Assembly: GCA_029959195.1 (NCBI GenBank)
Contig: CP114121.1
Span: 2,418,001 to 2,482,000, forward strand
From: Dictyophora rubrovolvata
Lineage: Eukaryota; Basidiomycota; Agaricomycetes; Phallales; Phallaceae
Direction of reading: 5' to 3'
DNA: 64,000 nucleotides
Shown: positions 24,401 to 37,512 of the stretch, piece after piece
Position numbering within the stretch: the first letter of the stretch is position 1
How the letters are laid out: every line of letters begins with the position of its first letter
Notes under the pieces: model-generated
The model's database searches: none
Told to the model about the DNA's origin: nothing
Seen by the model: the letters and a program-made list of their open reading frames with translations, nothing else
Position numbers and translations under genes: made by a program

Positions 24401-26735
24401 CCCAGTCCTTGCCCAAGTCGGTTAGCAAGTGGATGTGATCACGGATTATATGAAATGTGGGTGTCTGAAGTGAAACGTCGAATATCCAATGTCGGAAATC
24501 GTTCCAGTGGAGGGGTGTTGGCATTTCGCATAAAATCTACAAACGTGATATAAGAAATAGATCATGTAAACTTTTTTTTACCAACCTTGGCTGATGTGGC
24601 TGAAAGGAGTCTCATTTCGTTGACACTGGAAAGAATCCTGACCTCGTCCAGATGAAGTTGCATTAATACATCATATCCATTGGGCGTCGCAATCCAAGGG
24701 AGCACATAGTTGATAGTTGAATTCCCTCCAGCATGAACCTCGATCCAACCAGCTTCCCGGCGTTTTTTGAAAACTCCCGGGAATTTGAGTTCATCGTATA
24801 GCCAGTCCTACTGAATACTCAGAAAAAGTTAATTAGTGTTCTGCAAAATTATTTACCTTGGATGGTTCACGAAAAGGAATATGAAGGGTCGTGGTATCAC
24901 GCAATTCGACAAATATTTTCATCTCAGTATATATTCGGGTATCACCTGGGTTTAGACACGCGGTAGGGGTATTTGTTTTGTAGGTGGCTGGGAAGAATAT
25001 GTGCTGCAGCTCAAATCTACAAAAAGAAAGTGAGGTTCGTATTAATACTAGCTAAATGGACAAACCGTTGACGATCAGCCCATGGCCCGTAGCGGATGAT
25101 TCCTCCATGAACAACTACATCCATACCAAATTGGGGTGATAAATCGCCGTTCCCTATCTCTGGATGTATATTGCCCTTGATCTCATCTTTAACACCCAAT
25201 ATGGGAACAGTGCCTGTATTGTAGCATAAATACTTTAATTTTCCATGAACAAAGACGCAATAAAACCAATCACCTGGGATATCCCAATAATACGAAAGTT
25301 GTAAACGGGGTGTCTCCAAAATATTTTCAACAACAGCATAATGATTTTGAGTTTCCTGTTCCTGAAATTCCATCCGAGAATGCATATCTTCCATTTTATC
25401 CAACGCCTCACGGCGCTTTGTACTGCCCCAAACATCCCGGAAAGGAGAAAAGCCTAATTTGGCGGGAAGATGCTCGTCTCTGTTTCTCATGTCAAATGAT
25501 AATCCCCATACCGGAAGTTGACAGTCATGAAATACATACCTCCCCAGTCGCTTAGCAATGACACGACCTTGGTTAGATAACGGTCCATGATACCTATGAT
25601 TCCGTTCCAAATCGACTTTCGCGTTCTGGAAACTGGCATCGATGACAATCTTATGTTTGTCACAAGAAGACCTGGACTGCTTTCCATTAATAACGCACTT
25701 CGGGAGGTAAAGAAAAGAAGAACAGATGTACAGGGAGCATACTATATGAACCATCTCCTGCAGAGAATGTTGCAACCAACAGCCGTGGCGTAGCGTCGTT
25801 ACCAAAGAGAATTGCACCACGAACGACAGAAATATCAATCGGCAGGACTTCGTAAAGTTCTGGTTGCAATGCGGCAAACCAAGAAATAATTTTATCTTTA
25901 AACCCTTTCACTTTTGATGCTGCGTCTTTAAGTCGCATAGACGATATAGTTTCATGGGGTGCTAGAAAGTTACCCTTTCCTTTAAGATTGCGCAATACCT
26001 GAAAGTAACAGAGAACGCACATAAAACATTCCCTTTGTCTGTCTCGCTACGCGAAGGAAAAGCGCCAATGCTTGAACCATCTTTTTCTTTATTTGCCCGT
26101 CGTATATTTGATAGTATATCGTTGAATGCCGAGGTGCGGTTGTAAAGATGCCATTCAACTCCTTCTAATGAGATATGAATCCTACTAGGAAGTTCAGATT
26201 GCTTGGGAGATTCTAAAATATGCTCAGAAAGAAGAATTTGATATGAGTTTCACTAGAACACACCCTTAAGACCCTCTTCGTATTTACTTGAGACTTCCAA
26301 AAAACCATTCCTGGTCCTCCATACCCAATATCTCCATACAATGGAACATTTCACAGCGCGAAACGATTGATTACCGGAATAATACCGAAGATCCTTAATC
26401 ATAATACGACCAGACAACAACGAAAGCTGGAATGATTCTTTTTTGACAACAAAGGGTTGATCGTTTAGTCGTGCTGAGCGGAGGACGAGATTTAACGTTG
26501 CGCACCTAGAGACACCCATGCTCTATCTTGAGACCCAGTCCACCAGTTTATTCTCAACACATTTTCTATCAGTATCGCGAGGAGTCTGTTGGAATAAAAC
26601 AGGTATGCGACAGCTACTAGGAGCGAAAGTAGACATGACGTGACTAGCAACCTGTCAGAGTAAATCATAAACCGGGTTTAAGGGAGCAGAGGAATAGAAC
26701 ACCTACCAATCAGAAGCAGAACGAGAAAGTGTCAT
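15402..26735 (-). CDS. CSF1: Bridge-like lipid transfer protein CSF1/BLTP1
   Basis: Very large gene (11.3 kb, many introns, product likely over 3,000 residues) for the Csf1/Tweek/BLTP1 family. These ER-anchored rods move phospholipids at membrane contacts and are linked to phosphatidylethanolamine supply for GPI-anchor synthesis. The first exon is short (MTLSRSASDW); the second gives a hydrophobic anchor (LLVTSCLLSLLVAVAYLFY) and then WVSL. Next come the diagnostic family motif LLSGRIMIKDLRYYSGNQSF and SIVWRYWVWRTR. Downstream exons are rich in beta strands, with long uninterrupted exons at 19839-21641, 18857-19813, 16781-18385 and 15402-16784. The C-terminal exon contains WQLPLEERILRLEF and ends in an acidic tail (EGEGEEEEEEYV). 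No break was noticed, but not every intron border was verified. Confidence 0.82.
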
Positions 26736-26992
26736 TTGCAATTTAAGCTGGATTGATTACTGGCATAAGTTGAAACGTCGTGAGGCAAAAAGGTGTGCAC
26801 TGTCAGTGTGACATCACTCGCGTCTCACGTGTTTTGCGTAGCCCAGCGAGTGTCACACTCTCGATTTTTTGAGCCAGAGTGACTTTTCAAAAGGTCAAAA
26901 AAAAATAGGGGTCCGACAGAATAAACAAGATTTCTAATGACAATTATTTCCCTCTAGTATAACGAGGTTTCTAACGCCCTCTGCGAAAAACA

Positions 26993-27096
26993 TGCTCCCT
27001 GCCAGGATCGAACTGGCGACCTTCAGATTATTGCTGACAAAGCAGCATCATACGCAACATATGAGACTGACGCACTACCGACTGTGCCAAGGAAGC
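26993..27096 (-). tRNA. trnM-CAU: Elongator tRNA-Met (CAU) with a 31-nt intron
   Basis: Read on the minus strand, the gene starts GCTTCCTTGGCACAG and ends CAGGGAGCA; the seven-pair acceptor stem closes with one G-T pair. The D-arm is GGCACAGTCGGTAGTGCG and the anticodon loop CTCATAA carries CAT. The T-arm contains GTTCGATCC. A 31-nt intron (27029-27059) sits after position 37, the canonical eukaryotic place; the mature tRNA is 73 nt. The TCAGTCTCATAATCTGAAGG core is that of eukaryotic elongator rather than initiator tRNA-Met. Confidence 0.93.
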
Positions 27097-30000
27097 CCGC
27101 CCGTCAAGTGCGGAAGAATGTTTTATGATCTGTGCTATACCATCTCATGACTAATTAGTACAAATCTGGCTTAACTATCCGTAAGAACCTCAAACAGTCT
27201 AAGCTAGTCCACATCCTATTTATCGCTTGCTGGCGGCGTCAACATATTGCATGACACCAATTCAATGGACTTACGATTATTCGGCTGAAATTCATCGATT
27301 CTACGCTTGCATATCAATAAAATCTAAACATGTATATACTATATACTATATAAAGTAAGGTTTCCAACTTTCCTGGCTTTTACTCTGTACCACCGGGTGA
27401 TACATAATAGGTACAAGCTCAAACTACCAGCGCGTTCGAGTACAAAACCCAAACCAAATCTTCCAAAACACACAAATACACAAAACAAATTCAACCGAAA
27501 TTTGAAATTTTGAGGTATCAATCATCGGGCCAGATCATAGAGTTATCAAGAATAACGTTGATATCTTAAGTTTATGTGTTTTTTTCAAATTATTGCTGAC
27601 GAAATTAAAAGAACTTTGCTACATAAGCCGTAGTCCTTCTTGGCTTTTTTTCAACTGACATGAAAAGACTGGGTCAAATCAACTTGGGAGGTAATAACCA
27701 ATTAACAAGAACAGTAGGCCGCTAGAACCGAATTAGCATATTACTAGTAGGGCACTCCGTTTCCTAATAATGCATGCTGGCAGCGTATTGGCTGCAATAT
27801 GGCTAGAGTCAGCAAACGTGTACGCATAAATGAAAACTTCTTGCAAGAAAAAGTGGAGTAAGACACGTTCGGCTCATCTTTTTTGTTGGAGAGCTTTATA
27901 CCTGCATATATTTACCCATCAGCGTACGATCGAACTGATCGATAAACTCTAAACCCCTTACAGGGTATTCTATCAGCATTCTTACACCATTTGCTCTCAA
28001 TAAATTTAGCGGAGATCTATTCATATCGATTTCAAAGGGCTCAAACAGGGTCCAAGTAGGGTCATGGGAACTTCGGCCTAAATTATTAAATGTCTTGTTG
28101 AGACTCGGACAAAAACACCAAACATCAGCCACAGGGATTTTTTAGCAGGTAAAACTAGTATGAAGTGAAGAGCTTCTACGACAAGAAATAAATCCGAAAT
28201 TCCGAGACTTGACTTACTCGGAAAGTCTTGTCGTTCTATAGTACTGGCTGGTTCAGAGACTTTGAATCTTTAACTCGTCCACAATACAAAGGACCGGCGC
28301 CTCCGGACCGTCCAACGATCAACCTACGATATCAGATAAAATCCTCGGTGCAATTTGCAAAACAACGGGCGGGCATCCAAGAGAAGAATGTGGGTTCAAT
28401 GAAACAAACACCTATCCAATCATCCATCAACGTTTGAAGTCCCATCTATCAAGCGAGTCCACTCAGCAAGCCGGGCAAATGATGGGCGTGATAAAAGTCG
28501 GACTTATTATTGGATCATCGGACGTGGAAAAAATCCAGGGATAGTGCTGTTCGGTCATTCGAACCTTCATTGGGAACTGATTTGCAGATTTCGAATAAAC
28601 AAGTATATAATTACAATAGTCATGTGGGGTCTAGGCAAAGCACCATCGAAACATCATGACTTGATACGGAACTTTGCACCATGATATGTTTTTCAAAGCC
28701 AGTCATGATCACCCGCTGACTGCGCACCGTCAGATGCCATAAGCCTACTCGGGTGCCAAGATGCTGAGTGGCATAAGTACATACATACATATTCCTCAGA
28801 CAGTTGACAAGTAGGACGGGAATGATTATTGTGTTTCGGGCACTTGATCTTGATGCATCACCGCTGATTGTTTGTTCACTACTAAAAACCGTTAGACTAC
28901 TGAGAACACATGGTCTGCACTGACCGACTGGCCATGAAAATTATACCTACTCCGGCTTTCAGATGGTGAGTAAAGGAAAAACCTGCAGGGTGTAGGAACT
29001 ATTTAACCGACTGGCGGAATAGAGACTTAAAAACTGAAGGACTTCGGAGAAAGAAAGAACCAATTGAGAGTGTCATTTTACTGAGCTAACCTGCTTTTTT
29101 GAGTAGAAATGCCGACACGAAGACTTATGGCACTTACATTACTTGTGAAGAAACTTTAATTGAGGATGTTTCTCAATTTCTAACGTGGAATAGCCCGAAC
29201 CAGAAGAAGAAGAAACCAGATATTGACATTCCATACACTTGACCATTGAATTTATTATTGTAGTATCAATGTAGAAAGGTCCACCTTTAATTCAAAATTT
29301 TGATAGATGTGGCGTTCCTGGGCGATTTGTGCGACGATACTTTGATATTGAATGATCGGTATATGTTGAGGGCTGAATGTAGTTGAATTCCATGGAGTAT
29401 TTTCCAGAAAGAGGATTTGATGAATATGAAAAACTCAAATGCCCTTAGCGTCGATGACGATTCGACAATAGGCTATGGGTACAAGTTTGGCACGGGTGCG
29501 CGACGCCTTACCATTTTTGGATATCATCCATAGAGATAAGTTAGGTTTGGGGGAAAATAACTCACAGAAGACGCTGACTTAGCAGCACTTAGCATTAGTG
29601 CATCGCGAGAAAGAAGAAAGAAGCAGGTGCGGGATTCTCGAAGAAGGAACCTATAATAGCCTGGTCATGCGACCTGAGAACATCGATAACCCAGGTGGGA
29701 ATGGAGTATAAACGGCATGTCCCATTCCTGCTCCGGTCGACGTCGCTTGGCTTGTGATGAATTCGACGGAGCGTTTATTTGTTTTTTTTTTCAAATTTCC
29801 ACCAGAGGATTGCCAGCGCGTTTAGATCGAGCGAATCTGATATTTTAGCTCTGGAGAATTGAGATGACCTCTCGAAGTGTGGATCGTGTTCTATGACATG
29901 CATAGCCTTTATTAATGGGCGGATTGAGCTAAATTTGGGAAAATACGTCAGGAGGTGAGGCTAGAAGTAACCTGTTGGGGATGTTATTTCTTGAAAGTAT

Positions 30001-32367
30001 TGAATGAGCTGGTCGTAGAGTGATGATGGTGTTCTATTTTTTATGGAACCCCTACCGATGTCGTAAAAGAAGAGCAAGCGCATATTGTGTTTCGTTTGCT
30101 TTGGAAATTTTTTCTCATTATTCTTTGATTATATTCTTGCTGGTCTTGACAAAGGGAAGTCAACACTGGGTCAGAGCTTCTGAGATGGCTCATCAAAGTC
30201 AAAGAGGGAATGAGAAAAAGGTACAAGGCCTTGTTTTTAGATGAAATCGATAATTCTGAGGCGTAAGGATCTCAGTTCTCTTATGCGTGAGAAGGAAGAT
30301 ATGGACATGTCAGTTTAATCGCGTGGCAGGTGTAAGTCACAACATCACACGTGTGACAATTTTCCATTGTTATCGGGTCAATCTTCTGTGCCTGATCTGT
30401 GAGACGGAGTGGAACGGTTCACGAGGGTTTACGCTGTTGAAAGCTATTTATTAGCGGTCCAATCTCGTTCCAGATTCCAGATTGTGATTCTTTGGTGGGA
30501 GCGGAACTGTTACTTTTGGAAAGGAGTTTTGCTTATCTTTTAGGGTGGCTTAATTGCTTCCGTGCCTCCAAGGAAAGTGCACGGAGCCTTCGGAGGGTGG
30601 CGTCAACGGTGCGTATTGTCCACAGGGCAGGAGGATTCTGGAGCATGACATAGGAACGTATAGGAAGTACATATTTGAGATTCTTTAAAAGAGAAACCCT
30701 CCATTTAGACTTTCAGGTACAGTCACGGCGGTATGTATACCTTATGTGTCAAAAACAAAATGAATTGAGAATTACATTTGGGAACTGGGTCCTGAAGATC
30801 ATATCATGTTCGTGGCATGATCATTTAAGTTTACATACATAAATTTTTAGATGGTGTATATATATATAACGAAATCTTATGCGAAAGGCTCTTCTTTCTT
30901 TCTTCGCATCTCGCCTTCGTTCTGTCGTTTCGAAACCGCATGCGAACACAGATTTCCGTCTTACAAACGGCTGACGCATGTCTGATGGAGCGAATATGCA
31001 CTAATTACAGATTGAGAGAGCGGGAAGGGAAATCAGGTACGTTTAGTTACATAGATCATCATGCACACAGCCCAAACAGTGGGTCAACGCTAAACTTGCA
31101 TCTGATCCAGACGTAACGCATATGTAGGTGGCACAATTCGCGCATGCATGCACATGCACCGCAAAAAAGCTTTCGCAGGCATAATTGTATATTGATCACA
31201 GCACAGCGACAAGTAATCGGCTTATGTCAAAGGACGATTCGGTCGGGGTGTGATGGTGCTGATGGAGAATGTTTTGGATAGCATTGGTTGTTGGGTTGTA
31301 GATGGACTCCGGCCAAGAGCAGCACTGTCAATCAAAACAAACACATAGCGGTAGCCAGTCAGGAGCCTGCGTCGACCGAATCAAACAATTTGTATAGCCT
31401 ATGTAACATGAATCAAAGTGTTCCGAAAATTTCGCGTTATAGCACCCTAATAGACCACGATTTTTCCATCATGGATACGAACGCCCTTTGCTATTAGAGC
31501 AGAGTAATATACATATGCTTTTCAGCCAGCTGACCCACATGTATACTAATCAGAGGGATGATGATGATCGCTGGCGAGGTCAAAGGCGGGACGGAATGTA
31601 ATATGTGGTGGCTGCGTGTAGGCGTGTATGGTGTTCACTGGGTGATCATATCCGAAGGCGGTGGACGGGACATCGGGGATCTGCCACGATAAGTGCAGTC
31701 TAGGCTCTTTGACTGAATGAATGGCAAAGTGAAAGATGTGTGGGCAAAAGACATTCGGATGCGATTTCGCTGTGTGACTGTCGCCGGTGTTAGATATATG
31801 TCAACTACACACGAACACAAAAGCTTCTGTTGTTTCGTTAATCGTTGAAGGCACAAAGGCAAAGCCTTCCGAGATCTGCTAAAATTTGGCGTCAAGTTGC
31901 ATCCGATTTGTGCCTGGCACCCCTGGACCGGCAGATTGGCCATATTAATCGGCCCGCCAGAGACAAACGGAGATACTGAATATCGGAGTTTGAAAAAGGC
32001 AGACATTGCGGCGCTAAGCCCATTCGAAAAACAGGCGTCTAAAAAAAACACCAAACAAACAAACAAAATAATAATAAAATAAAATTATAAAATTATTTTT
32101 TTGTTTGTTTCGCCTCGATATGCGTTAATTTTTTTTTTTTTTTTAAATTTTTTTCCTCTTTGCTCGGCTTTTCGGTCCCTTAATACATTTAGCAGGACCC
32201 AACTTTCATCGAACCCATCCATCATCCTCTGTTCGTTCTGCTTACCTGTGTTCCCCTTTTCGTTTCTTATTTTTCTATCGTCTAAAACGTTTTGCGACAT
32301 TTGGAAGGCGAAATACCAGCAGCGACGAGGGTAGCGAAATATCTACCTTTCCCCTATACTATATATA
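27097..32367. other. 5.3 kb with no recognised gene, upstream of the zinc-finger gene
   Basis: Only short open frames occur (for example 27896-28132 minus, 28228-28437 plus, 31288-31497 plus), none with a family motif or a convincing splice partner. The right end looks like a promoter and leader: an AT-rich inverted stretch (about 32062-32105), a long poly-T tract (about 32129-32155), pyrimidine-rich sequence, and CTATATATA just before the ATG at 32368. TATATATATA occurs at 30859-30870. The space could hold regulatory DNA or a non-coding transcript; sequence alone does not show which. Confidence 0.5.
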
Positions 32368-35300
32368 ATGGAGGACGTTTCAAATAGTAATAATAATCCT
32401 GGTGCCTTGGAGTCTATGGAGCCTTCGAATCCATCTGCTCCCTCTGCAGGAACAGGAACAGGGACAGCCACATCTCCCAGCAACAACAACTCAGCTAATT
32501 CAACAACAACAAATCCAGCTAATCCTTCTGCTGCCTCTGCTGCCGGCTCCGGTACCGCCGCGCCAGCTGCTACCACCAAACGCTATCGCGCTACTCCTGC
32601 AAAAACATTCGCATGTAGAGGATATGGAGAATGTCGTATGGTCTTTTCTCGTAGTGAACATCTTGCGAGACATGTAAGGTGCGCGTTTTTTTCTGGGGGG
32701 GGGGAACAAAACCGTGTCCGTTCCAATACAAACATCCTCTTGTATAACAGAAAACACACTGGTGAACGCCCTTTTGCGTGTCATTGTGGAAAGCACTTTT
32801 CAAGACTTGATAATCTGAGGCAACATGCGCAGACTGTGCATGCCGATAAACAAGTGAGTCTTGCCTTTGCGCCGTGCTTATTATTTGGGCACACTCTGAC
32901 CGGCGCAAAACGCATTGCGTAGGATCAAAATGACCGTATGATGCGCGAACTCACTACACTACACACTTCAATCTCTCAAAGTGCGAAACGAGATGCGCGC
33001 AAAAAAACATCACAACAAATCCCCGCCGTGACTCAAAGTCCTGTTGGGATAGCTGGTTCTCGTAAGTGACCAGAAGATCTCTCTAAAAAAATACCTTTCG
33101 TTCTAACGAAGAACCTATTGTCTCTGTTTCAACAGAACCTAACCCGATTCACATGCATCCTCATGCCGCGTCTCATCCCTCCTTGGGTCCTCCGGCAATG
33201 ATGAGTTTAACTGCACCGGGTCCGGCAGGTTATGCTAGTTCTGGAGGTCATGTCATGCATGGTAAGCAATTGTTTTACTGCTTTTGATATCGCTTTACTA
33301 TGTAAAACTCATACCCTCACTTCAGGTCATATGCACGCACACAGCATGAGTGCTCTCCCGTTCGATACCCCGCATCACCAGGCGCTACCCAGATTCGGTC
33401 GTGGAAGACCTGGTACAAGTGCGGGATACGAAGGTAACGGTAAGTTCTTTGTTTTTTGACGTGTCTTGTTTCTACATGTCGTTTCCTTTTTTGAACTTGT
33501 GTTTTTACGCTTGTGTGCTGTGTGAAGGGCTATTAGCTAACGGATTAGTCCCCTCCCATTGTTGACCATGCCGATGTTACATTCCCCCCCCCTCTTCCTT
33601 TGACGAAAAGAAAGCTTGAATTTTCGTGTTTTGTCCACAAGATTTCATATAACGGGGCACATCTGTCTTATTTTCACGATATTTCCCGCTTCCTTCTTCA
33701 CTTCATGTCAAAAGAGATAACGTTTATATGGGCATTTTTCATTATAAACAATGTCATTAATTCATTTCGTCCATTGTTTTTCCTTTAATTTCAATCATCT
33801 TTTCCTTTGCTTCCATATGACCCACAGCTCGTTCATTATTATTTTTTTTTGCCTCTTCTTTCGCTATCTCGCTTACGAAGCATCCAAAGCAAAATTACTG
33901 ATTATATTCTCTCCCCAGGATTTGAAGGGCACCCCTACGATCCCAGAAGAGGAGGATGGCCAGGAACGGGACCAGCAGGTCCAGGTAGTCAGCCGCGAGC
34001 AGGCGGAAACGGAGGGTTCGATCATCCCGGCCATCATCCTGCACATAATACACCTCCTCACACAACCTCTCATCCAGGACATCACCCTCACCATCAACAA
34101 CAACAACAGCAACAGCAACACCATCCCGCTCAGTCGGGTTTTCGCGAACCCCCGAGCGCACACACCCACCCGCCGCCGCAGGAGGATTTTCGGGATGGAG
34201 GGGGCGGGACGGGCGGGGGTGGGATGGGACCGATGGGTATGGGTATGATGCCGATGGAGATAGGAATGTCCCATCCGCATCATCATCATCATCCAATGGG
34301 GACGCCGCCGCCGCAGCAGCAGCAGCACTCGCCGATGGGGGATTTGTCGATGGGTTCGTCACAGCGGCAGCAGCAGCAGTCGGGCCCTACGAGTGGAGCG
34401 TTGCAAGCCCGGGGGAGTCAGATCACAGCGCCGGGACGAGCAGCATTGGACCATCAGAGATCAATGGGCCAGGAGTCAGCAGTGTATGGGGGGAGCTCCA
34501 ACAATCAGCGAGTCCACCAGCAGCAACAAGAGCATCACCAACGGCAGCAGCAGCAGCAAGAGCAACAACAACGGCGAATGGAACAACAACAGCAGGAGCA
34601 GCAGACGGGGTTTGGATCGGGGATGGGGCATCACCCACTGCATCCTCATCACATGGGCAACGCGCCGGGTCAACAACACGGAGCAGCAGCACAGGGAGCG
34701 TCGCTGGAAACGGGGGTGGGGTTTGGGACGCAGTTTCATGGGAATGGAGCACAACAAATGGCGGCGGCGGTCATGCAGCAGCAGCACCACCACCGCCACC
34801 ACCAACAGGGCTCGGAGGACTCGGACTCTCTCTCGCCTCGCCAGCAACATCCTACCACCACTTCATCCAGCATGGACAGCATGGATACGGACATGGACAC
34901 GTCTCCTTACGGGGCGACCCAACAGCAGCAGTCGTCACGACCGGTGCGCCGCCAACAGACCATTGGGAGTGGACTAGCTTACCCGGACGGGTCGTTTCCT
35001 GAGAGAAGAATGAAGGATGACGCAGGTGTGTTTTTGAGCTACTTTCCTCTCTCTCTCTCTCTCTCTACGGTTTTGAACTAATGTTGGAAGTGTAGGTTCT
35101 GCTCGAGGTGGGAGAAGAGGCGATGAGGAAGAAGGCACATATCCTCCTTCCACTGCGACGACCACTCAAGGTGCCTCTCCTTCTCCTGGTGGACCTGAAA
35201 TCAGAAACGACGACGACGACAATGACGACAATGACATTGACTACAATATGAATAAAAGTACCAACAATAACAATACCAAACAAGACACTCATGCTACCTC

Positions 35301-37512
35301 CAAAAACTCATCAAAGTCAGAGCCCCCACCCCCTCGAGGCGGTGGGGGCCATTCCTTTCTCGGCAGGCGGGACAGAAACAATGATGTCGACCATGACAAC
35401 AGCACTCCCGGCCCAGCCTACTCGTCCTCCACTGGCCGCGAGAAGGAGCGGGGCCAGCCATCTGAATCTTTCTCTCGATCTCAATGGTATGGCCAATATA
35501 CGACAGTTCCACCATATGCGTACTCAGGCAGGGATGTATACGGCTTCCCCCAGACTGGGTATCCCTCGCAGTATGAACACCAGCAGCAGCAACATGCAAT
35601 CCCCAACAGCAATGAGTATGATGGGTATGACGCCAACAGAAGATACCCTCCATCGACGGCGGGCGGCGCGTCAGAATCGTCCTCCTCCACTCGCCGCGCC
35701 CCTTCGCAGATCGAACAGTACTATAGGCATCCGGCGGCTAACACCGCACCAAGAAGCAGCAGTAGCAGCACTTCAGCACCTCCCTCCCCAACATCCTCAC
35801 CTTCAGCAGCAGCACCAGATGACTCCCCTCGCGCGGAACTCACTCGATCGGCCCATTACGAGCGGACCTCTTCCTCTCACCACAATAGGCCTTTCTCTCA
35901 CTCACGACCTCCGTCATCTCGGTCTGGCGTCCCATACGAGTATGTCTCCTCACCACATGACGTCAGGTTTGGCGGACGGCACTTTAACAGAGTATTTCCC
36001 CATGATGCCCGTGGACGGAGTCGGAGCAGGGGGAGCGGCGGCGACAGGAGCAGGAGCAGGAGCAGGCCCAGAGAGGATATCAGCGACAGCGACGACGGCG
36101 CAAATGATGGTGGATGGGGAGGACGCCCGGTCACTGCCCCAGCGGCGGGGCCGTGGGGTTCCTCTGGCGCTGGATATGGCAGCTACGGCAGCGGCGGTTA
36201 TGCACAGTTCCAATATACCCCGCAATACCCCTATGGAGCATACAACTATGGCAGTTGGGGATATCCGCAATACCCATCATCACATTCCTACACTCCCCAT
36301 GTCCACGCTCACCAGCACCAATACGCGCCGCCGTATGGACCAAGCGGATCCAGCAGGATGGACAGCAGCCACGGAATCTCTGGTGGAATGGGAGGACGAG
36401 GAAGTGCAAGCGGAATATATGACCGAGAGTCGTCAACATCAGAATCTCCCTTTTCTTTCCACCCTCCTGGTCTCGAACGACCGCTCACAGGACCGGGTAT
36501 TAGTGGCGGGGGCGGGGGCGGGGGAACACCAGGCACGTCGGCCGGGCGCAAACGCACCGTCCCGGATTCAGAGTTTGACAGCTATGGACGACCAGGTACA
36601 TCAGGCGGAGGCGGCATCTTCGCTTTTGGACGACCTGACACGGGGAATGCCTCCTCCTCCCGTCCCCAATCTCGACGGCTCACCGTCATGGAAATATGCA
36701 ACGACGGTCCACCACCAGGAAGCAGTGCAGGCGGGCGATTCCTTTCCTTTTCTAGACCGACCACTGCAGACTCACGAGTCCTCCCTCCACCGGGATCTGG
36801 GGTCTCTTTCGCCGCAGCGGGAGTTAACATTGGTTCCACTACGCCAACGTCCCTTAGGCCTGGCTCATCTGGAAGCTCTCCCTTCGCATTCGCCTATCCA
36901 GGAGACAGATCGGCTCCAGTTGAGCGCAGTGTCGCCGGCGGAAGAGGACGGGAAGGCGAACGTAATGTTACACCTCCGACAAGAGCAAGAGAGAATTCTG
37001 AGGCAGCAGCAGGAACTCCAGGAGCAAATGCAGAGCGTCCAGACACATCTTCAGAACGCAACTCGAGACCAGTATCAAGCTCTGTCAAATTCGATGGCGA
37101 CAATTATAGAGCTAGAGACAGAGATGGAGAAGCAAATGATGCAGCTATCAGACATTCAGCAGCAGCAGCAGCCACAAAATCAGAACCAGAGTCCTCCTCT
37201 CCTTCACTCTCAAGTCCCACACCAACAACATCACCAGCACCTGCGGCAACAGCGCGAGGCATTTCAGCAATATCCCGACCACCTTCAGCAGCAGCCCGAT
37301 CCCCTTCTTCTTTCAGCGTCTCAAAATCACCACTCTCAAAATCCTCAACAGTCCATTCACCCGCTGACAATCCCGTCAAATTACCACCACAATGTTCCCC
37401 AAAACAACAAACCCAGTCGCAGTCACCACAACACTCCCACACATCCCCTCTTTCCGTTTCTTCGGTCACCGTCGACATCAACAGCAACCTCCGCGACGGG
37501 GTCAGAGCTTAG
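32368..37512 (+). CDS. C2H2 zinc-finger transcription factor, low-complexity tail
   Basis: ATG 32368 starts a Ser/Asn/Thr-rich leader, then two C2H2 fingers. Finger 1 is [14 protein letters not shown] followed by [13 protein letters not shown] (C-X5-C-X12-H-X3-H); finger 2 is FACHCGKHF followed by [14 protein letters not shown] (C-X1-C-X12-H-X4-H). The HTGERPF linker joins them across an intron (32676-32752). The pair resembles the fungal RSEHLARH / [13 protein letters not shown] class of nuclear regulators. Further introns lie near 32854-32922, 33060-33136, 33261-33326, 33439-33918 (unusually long, about 480 nt) and 35027-35093. The rest is His/Gln/Pro/Ser/Gly-rich, with a conserved-looking [20 protein letters not shown] segment near 36650-36710. 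Splicing phase fixes the frame from 35094 to a TAG at 37512, but the last 600 bp look more like coding sequence in the next frame (stop at 37576), so the C-terminus is uncertain. Confidence 0.8.
35047..35067 (+). repeat. (CT)n microsatellite in the last intron of the zinc-finger gene
   Basis: About ten CT dinucleotides lie in the polypyrimidine part of the intron 35027-35093. The run is non-coding in the spliced model. Confidence 0.75.

Noticed and set aside
15402-26735. Reading the giant minus-strand gene as an FMP27/BLTP2 homolog
   Set aside because: The N-terminal SGRIMIKDLRYYSGNQSF and WRYW motifs fit Csf1/BLTP1 rather than FMP27.
27024-27600. 12-13 bp identity (ATTATTGCTGAC) between the tRNA intron region and 27586-27598
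   Set aside because: Too short, with no extension on either side; likely chance in AT-rich DNA.
28228-28437. Plus-strand frame MSFYSTGWFRDFESLTRPQY as a possible small gene
   Set aside because: 69 codons, no family motif, no partner exons, and inside a long gene-free region.
34393-34977. 194-codon frame within the His/Gln-rich part of the zinc-finger gene
   Set aside because: Stops are depleted by CAG/CAC-type repeats in every frame; the splice-linked frame explains the coding.
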